Source of the DNA: Abiotrophia sp965245735
Lineage (GTDB): Bacteria; Bacillota; Bacilli; Lactobacillales; Aerococcaceae
Reading direction: 5' to 3'
Assembly (NCBI GenBank): GCA_965245735.1
Contig: CBDFAX010000001.1
Span: forward strand, 62,001-126,000
Length of the DNA: 64,000 nucleotides
In this document: one piece after another, positions 60,380 to 64,000 of the stretch
Position numbering within the stretch: position 1 is the stretch's first letter
How the letters are laid out: the number at the start of each line of letters is the position of its first letter
The notes under the pieces: generated by a model
Seen by the model: the letters and a program-made list of their open reading frames with translations, nothing else
Databases searched by the model: none
Told to the model about the DNA's origin: nothing
Program-made: the position numbers and the translations under genes

Positions 60380-61870
60380 TTATTCTTTGACAAAGGCAGC
60401 AGATTGTTCACCAGCTTGGCGTCCGAAGATAATGATGTCGGCAACGGCGTTACCACCGATACGGTTAGCGCCGTGAACCCCACCAGTTACTTCACCAGAA
60501 GCGTACAAACCTTTGATTGGTTGGTTTTCCTTGTTGAGGACTTGCGCCTTAGTGTTAATCTTGAGACCACCCATGGTGTGGTGAATCCCTGGTGCGATTT
60601 TAATTGCGTAGTAAGGGGCTTGTGACAAGTCATTGTCCATCCCGGTAGTCCGGCCGAATTCTTCGTCCTTCTTATCAGCAACAGCCTTGTTCCAAGTTTC
60701 TAGGCTAGCTTTTAGGTTAGCTGGGTCCACACCAATTTCCTTAGCCAAGTCTTCAATGGTATCACCTTTGACCACTAAGCCTTTAGATTCGTATTGGTTG
60801 ATAGCTTTAACGCGACCCTTAAGGGCTTCGTCGAAGACAACGTAAGCTGACTTGCCTTCTTGGCCGATAATGGCAGCAGAAACCTTATCACGGGTTTCTA
60901 ATTCGTTGAAGAAACGTTTACCTTCTTGGTTGATTAAGATCGCACCTTCACCACGAACGGCTTCAGTGATTAAGTAAGAAGTCTTTTGTTCAACAGAAGG
61001 GTGGATTTGGATTTGATCCATATCAACGGTTTGGGCACCAAGCTTTTCAGCCATCTTGATACCGTCCCCTTGGGAACCTTCTTGGTTAGTTGTAACAAAG
61101 CCTTTGAGTTCTGGCTTGAGCTGGCTGACCATGTCTAAGTTTGCCCCGAAACCACCAGTAGCTAGGACAACAGCCTTAGATTTTATGGTTTTTTCTTGGC
61201 CTTCAATCGTTACTTTGACACCAGAAACGGCACCATTTTCTTCCGTAATTTCTGTTACGTCAGAGTTAACGAAAGTTGGAATCTTACGTTCAGTTACGTT
61301 AGCGTAGAGGCCTTCTACTAAGTAGCCCCCAACTGCAGAACCATCAGATGGACGGTGTGTACGTTTGACGCTCATCCCACCAGTTGTGGTTAAGTTATCT
61401 AACTTAATGTTCATGGAGTCTAACCAGTCAATGGCGCTAGCAGAGTGGTCTACTAAGAAGCGAAGCAATTCTGGATCGTTCTTTTCTTTCCCGCCTTTGA
61501 AGGTCTCTTCGTAAAACTTGTCGTTAGAGTCTTCAATACCAGCTTCCTTTTGGAATTTGGTTTCGCTGGCGTTCATCCCAGCAGAAGACTTACTAGTATT
61601 CCCACCCACGATTGGCATTTTTTCGAAAATTACAACGTTGGCTCCAGCGTCATGGGCTGCGATCGCTGCGGCCATACCGCCACCACCGGAACCGACAACG
61701 ACTACGTCGTAGCTTTCCTTGAGTTCAGCAGGGTCCGTGTATTTTTTCTCGGACGCCCCTGAAGTTGTATCGGGCTTGGAAGATTCTTGGGCTAAGACAG
61801 ACAAGGTGTGACCTAGGCTAGCAAAGACCAAGAACAAAGCTGCGAAAAGGATAGATAATTTTTTACGCAT
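60380..61870 (-). CDS. Secreted fumarate-reductase-like flavoprotein
   Basis: FAD-dependent reductase of the flavocytochrome c/FrdA family, 496 residues. A signal peptide covers about 1-27. A short linker contains DTTSGAS (34-40), matching the Dxx[ST]GA[ST] motif at which ApbE attaches FMN. The FAD domain starts YDVVVVGSGGGGMAAAIAAH. Active-site candidates are in KRTHRPSDGSA, TEAVRGEG and GIHHTMGG, and HGANRIGGNA closes the site. The ATG at 61870 is used; the ATG at 61882 overlaps AAAGGAGA. Extracellular electron disposal to fumarate or a similar acceptor is likely. Confidence 0.9.
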   Translation of the reverse strand: MRKKLSILFAALFLVFASLGHTLSVLAQESSKPDTTSGASEKKYTDPAELKESYDVVVVGSGGGGMAAAIAAHDAGANVVIFEKMPIVGGNTSKSSAGMNASETKFQKEAGIEDSNDKFYEETFKGGKEKNDPELLRFLVDHSASAIDWLDSMNIKLDNLTTTGGMSVKRTHRPSDGSAVGGYLVEGLYANVTERKIPTFVNSDVTEITEENGAVSGVKVTIEGQEKTIKSKAVVLATGGFGANLDMVSQLKPELKGFVTTNQEGSQGDGIKMAEKLGAQTVDMDQIQIHPSVEQKTSYLITEAVRGEGAILINQEGKRFFNELETRDKVSAAIIGQEGKSAYVVFDEALKGRVKAINQYESKGLVVKGDTIEDLAKEIGVDPANLKASLETWNKAVADKKDEEFGRTTGMDNDLSQAPYYAIKIAPGIHHTMGGLKINTKAQVLNKENQPIKGLYASGEVTGGVHGANRIGGNAVADIIIFGRQAGEQSAAFVKE

Positions 61871-61911
61871 GTGAACTGACATCTCCTTTTGTGATTTAAT
61901 TATCTTATTAT

Positions 61912-61940
61912 ATTATACAGAATTTTGGCTTAAATTTCAA
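61912..61940 (-). promoter_or_regulatory. Promoter of the flavoprotein gene
   Basis: On the minus strand TTGAAA (61935-61940), 17 bases, TATAAT (61912-61917). Confidence 0.8.
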
Positions 61941-62107
61941 TGCCTTCCAAGGAAAAGACAGGAAAAGAAATAAACCCTTGCCTGCATGAGTAAAATGAAA
62001 AACGTTTGTGAAAGCAAGGTGGGTAAGAGTCCCGGTATGAATAGAATGTAAACGCTCAAGAAAAATGCACTAAAGAGTCTAAAACGCTATCCTTTTTACT
62101 GTATTTA

Positions 62108-62116
62108 TGGTATGAT
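62108..62116 (+). promoter_or_regulatory. NADH oxidase promoter, extended -10
   Basis: TGG directly before TATGAT at 62111-62116 gives an extended -10; the -35 region is weak. Confidence 0.55.
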
Positions 62117-62157
62117 GTATCTGTTGCTAAGCAATATCATAAGGAGGAAGAAAAAAT

Positions 62158-63510
62158 ATGAAAGTAGTAGTAGTTGGCTGTACTCATGCGGGTACATCAT
62201 CTGTTAAAACTATTTTAAACGAAAACCCAGGAGCGGAAGTGGTTGTTTACGAACGTAACGACAACGTATCTTTCTTGTCTTGTGGGATTGCGTTATACGT
62301 CGGTGGGGTTGTGAAAGACCCTCAAGGGCTCTTCTACTCAAGCCCAGAAGAATTAGCTTCTTTAGGCGCTAAAGTCAACATGGAACACGATGTTTTAGAG
62401 GCTGACTTGAAGGCTAAGACCTTACGAGTTAAGAACCTCAAAACTGGTGAAGAATTCGATGAAACTTTCGACAAGTTAGTGGTAACAACTGGTTCTTGGC
62501 CAATCATCCCACCATTAGAAGGTTTAGACTTAGAAAACGTTCAACTCTGCAAGAACTACAACCAAGCTAAAGAAATCTTCGCTAAGAAGACTGACAAGCA
62601 AAAAGTGGTAGTAATCGGTGGGGGTTACATCGGGATTGAACTCGTTGAAGCTTTCAACTTAGAAGGTAAAGACGTTACCTTGCTTGACGGTTTAGACCGT
62701 ATCTTGAACAAATACTTAGACCCAGAATTCACGGATATCTTAGAAGAAGACCTACGTAACCGTGGCGTTGAAGTGCGCCTTAACGAAATGGTTCAAGGCT
62801 TCAAGGGCGAAAACGGCGTCGTGAAGAAAGTGGTAACCACTGGTGGCGAATACGAAGCTGACATGGTAATCCTCTGTGTAGGTTTCCGTCCAAACACTGA
62901 CTTAGTTAAAGACCAAGTTGAAACTATGCCTAACGGTGCTATCATCGTTGACGACTACATGAAGACTAGCCATCCAGATGTTTTCGCAGCGGGTGACTCC
63001 TGTGCGGTTAACTACAACCCTAACGGCGGTCATGCTTACATCCCATTAGCAACTAACGCTGTGCGTATGGGTGCTTTGGTTGGTAAGAACATCGCAGGCG
63101 ACAAAGTTCGTTACCGCGGGACTCAATCAACTTCAGGTCTCCACCTCTTCGGTTGGAACATTGGCTCAACTGGGGTGAATGAAGGTTCTGCTAAGCACTT
63201 CGGTTTAGATACTCGTTCAGTATACGTGGTGGACAACTATCGTCCAGAATTCATGCCAACAAACGAGAAAATCTACATGAAGTTAGTTTACGAAGTAGGA
63301 ACCAACCGTATCGTAGGTGGCCAAGTAATGTCTAAATACGACTGTACCGCTTCTGCTAATACCTTGTCCTTGGCTATCCAAAACAAGATGACCATTGAAG
63401 ACTTGGCTTATGTTGACTTCTTCTTCCAACCTGTCTTTGACCGTCCTTGGAACTACCTCAACATCTTGGCTCAAGCTGCAGTTGAACAAGAACGCAAACT
63501 TAACGCTTAA
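62158..63510 (+). CDS. nox: NADH oxidase, H2O-forming
   Basis: Reduces O2 to water with NADH, regenerating NAD+ and removing oxygen. It has 450 residues. The redox Cys42 lies in VSFLSCGIALYVGG, with His10 near the FAD. GGGYIGIELVEAF is the NADH-binding Rossmann motif, and ADMVILCVGFRPNTDL and FAAGDSCAV belong to the FAD domain. The single cysteine separates it from disulfide reductases. Coenzyme A-disulfide reductase is the closest alternative, but length and context fit Nox. A strong GGAGGAAG site and preferred codons suggest high expression. Confidence 0.94.
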   Translation: MKVVVVGCTHAGTSSVKTILNENPGAEVVVYERNDNVSFLSCGIALYVGGVVKDPQGLFYSSPEELASLGAKVNMEHDVLEADLKAKTLRVKNLKTGEEFDETFDKLVVTTGSWPIIPPLEGLDLENVQLCKNYNQAKEIFAKKTDKQKVVVIGGGYIGIELVEAFNLEGKDVTLLDGLDRILNKYLDPEFTDILEEDLRNRGVEVRLNEMVQGFKGENGVVKKVVTTGGEYEADMVILCVGFRPNTDLVKDQVETMPNGAIIVDDYMKTSHPDVFAAGDSCAVNYNPNGGHAYIPLATNAVRMGALVGKNIAGDKVRYRGTQSTSGLHLFGWNIGSTGVNEGSAKHFGLDTRSVYVVDNYRPEFMPTNEKIYMKLVYEVGTNRIVGGQVMSKYDCTASANTLSLAIQNKMTIEDLAYVDFFFQPVFDRPWNYLNILAQAAVEQERKLNA

Positions 63511-63518
63511 TAGCAAAT

Positions 63519-63546
63519 GGGACTGGCCTTGCCAGTCTCTTTTTTT
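63519..63546 (+). terminator. Terminator after nox
   Basis: GGGACTGGC and GCCAGTCTC arms (one G-T pair) around CTT, then seven T residues. Confidence 0.9.
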
Positions 63547-63566
63547 GTGAGTTGGAGGGGACAAGA

Positions 63567-63606
63567 AAAATTCCCATTATATCATATATGATATAATGGG
63601 AATTTT
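63567..63606. repeat. 40-bp perfect palindrome, copy 2
   Basis: Arms AAAATTCCCATTATATCA and its complement around TATA. The central 32 bases equal those of the copy at 4059-4098. It lies between convergent nox and the GNAT gene and ends seven bases before the GNAT stop, so it may act as a terminator for the minus strand. Confidence 0.9.
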
Positions 63607-63612
63607 GTCTGC

Positions 63613-64000
63613 CTATAAATCAGATTTGAGCAGGCTATAGTGGGCGATATCCACAATGCCTTGGTTGTTGTGCCCGGCTTGGCGTAGAATGCCTTCAAAG
63701 TGGAAGCCTGCCTTTTGCATGACGCGACCAGATCCAGGATTGGCAGTATCATGGGTGGTACTAAGTCGATTGAGGTCTGCTTCTTGCAAGAGGAAACGGC
63801 TGACCGCAATGAGGGCCTGGGTCATGTAGCCTTTGCCCCAGTAATCTCGTCCTAAGACATAGCCTATGGTCATGGAATTGGTGGCAGGCACATAGTCGAG
63901 GGCACTAATATCGCCAATGACTTGGTCAGGCTGGGATTTGAGAGTGATGGCCCATATAAAGGTACCTCCGTCTTGATAGGCCGCTACCCAACGCTCTAGG
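63613..64000 (-). CDS. GNAT-family acetyltransferase (RimJ/RimL type), partial
   Basis: The frame is open to the window edge and its start lies beyond it. About 129 residues are visible. GYVLGRDYWGKGYMTQAL is the acetyl-CoA binding motif, and NPGSGRVMQKAGFHFEGILRQ the conserved C-terminal part of the RimJ/RimL group. WAITLKSQPDQVIGDISA forms the preceding strands. The substrate is unknown. Confidence 0.9.
   Translation of the reverse strand, partial: LERWVAAYQDGGTFIWAITLKSQPDQVIGDISALDYVPATNSMTIGYVLGRDYWGKGYMTQALIAVSRFLLQEADLNRLSTTHDTANPGSGRVMQKAGFHFEGILRQAGHNNQGIVDIAHYSLLKSDL

Noticed and set aside
61991..62060. Two cre-like sequences (TGAAAAACGTTTGTG and TGTAAACGCTCAAG) between the flavoprotein and nox
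   Set aside because: The first has one extra base in the left half and the second fails at the last C and W, so neither fits the cre consensus well.
1..64000. tRNA or rRNA genes, CRISPR array, insertion sequence, prophage or origin
   Set aside because: No cloverleaf, regularly spaced repeats, transposase, integrase or DnaA-box cluster was found on reading both strands.

Overview
The window looks like a chromosomal segment of a low-to-mid GC Gram-positive coccus of the Lactobacillales, most likely the Aerococcaceae. The evidence is clean AGGAGG-type ribosome binding sites, YSIRK-type and sortase surface signals, MurT/GatD, a mevalonate pathway (mvaS/mvaA), a glmS ribozyme, a serine T-box and an H2O-forming NADH oxidase. 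The raffinose/melibiose-type alpha-galactosidase beside a sialic-acid island would suit Abiotrophia, but that assignment is inference. No tRNA, rRNA, CRISPR array, IS element or prophage was seen.

Layout. 1-4012: 3' part of an alpha-galactoside ABC import operon (end of a binding protein, two permeases, GH36 alpha-galactosidase). 4218-8538: class A penicillin-binding protein and the MurT/GatD lipid II amidation pair. 8809-10954: an orphan EIIC-type membrane protein and IlvE. 11154-16658: the conserved tdk-prfA-prmC-tsaC-glyA-upp run. 16824-18743: a two-gene ATP-grasp/esterase cassette of unknown function. 19045-29983: a sialic-acid scavenging island (ROK kinase, RpiR regulator, ABC importer without an ATPase, NanE, small membrane protein, YhcH/NanQ, NanA lyase, wall-anchored sialidase). 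30136-35345: PgeF-like protein, UDG-family protein, NusG-II-like protein, L25, TrmL, T-box and SerS. 35445-46832: EIIA-Glc, UppP, lactonase, AI-2E-type permease, secreted protein, BioY behind a BirA-like operator, cluster-less MutY, a heterodimeric ABC exporter and a DUF402 phosphatase. 46833-49295: a hairpin-rich non-coding stretch, glmS ribozyme and GlmS. 49636-54441: two unknown proteins, YggS, the HMG-CoA enzymes and a glutaredoxin-like protein. 54652-58642: MalQ and glycogen/maltodextrin phosphorylase. 58725-64000: Mga-type regulator, secreted fumarate-reductase-like flavoprotein, NADH oxidase and a partial GNAT acetyltransferase.

How it works together. Several genes feed amino-sugar and cell-wall metabolism. 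The sialidase releases sialic acid, the ABC system imports it, and NanA, NanK and NanE convert it to GlcNAc-6-P. GlmS makes GlcN-6-P when amino sugar is scarce, and UppP, PBP, MurT and GatD use the products. Both sugar ABC importers lack an ATPase gene here, so a shared MsmK-like ATPase elsewhere is expected.

The most unusual signals are: (1) an Mga-type regulator whose full helix-turn-helix can be read only from AUC codons; (2) a 145-nt imperfect inverted repeat inside the sialic-acid operon; (3) two copies of a 40-bp perfect palindrome about 59.5 kb apart; (4) paired GAAAA-N3-TTTTC sites plus a cre-like site at the sialic-acid promoter; (5) a possible ApbE flavinylation motif in the secreted flavoprotein; (6) a dyad over the -10 region of glmS; and (7) the ATP-grasp/esterase cassette.
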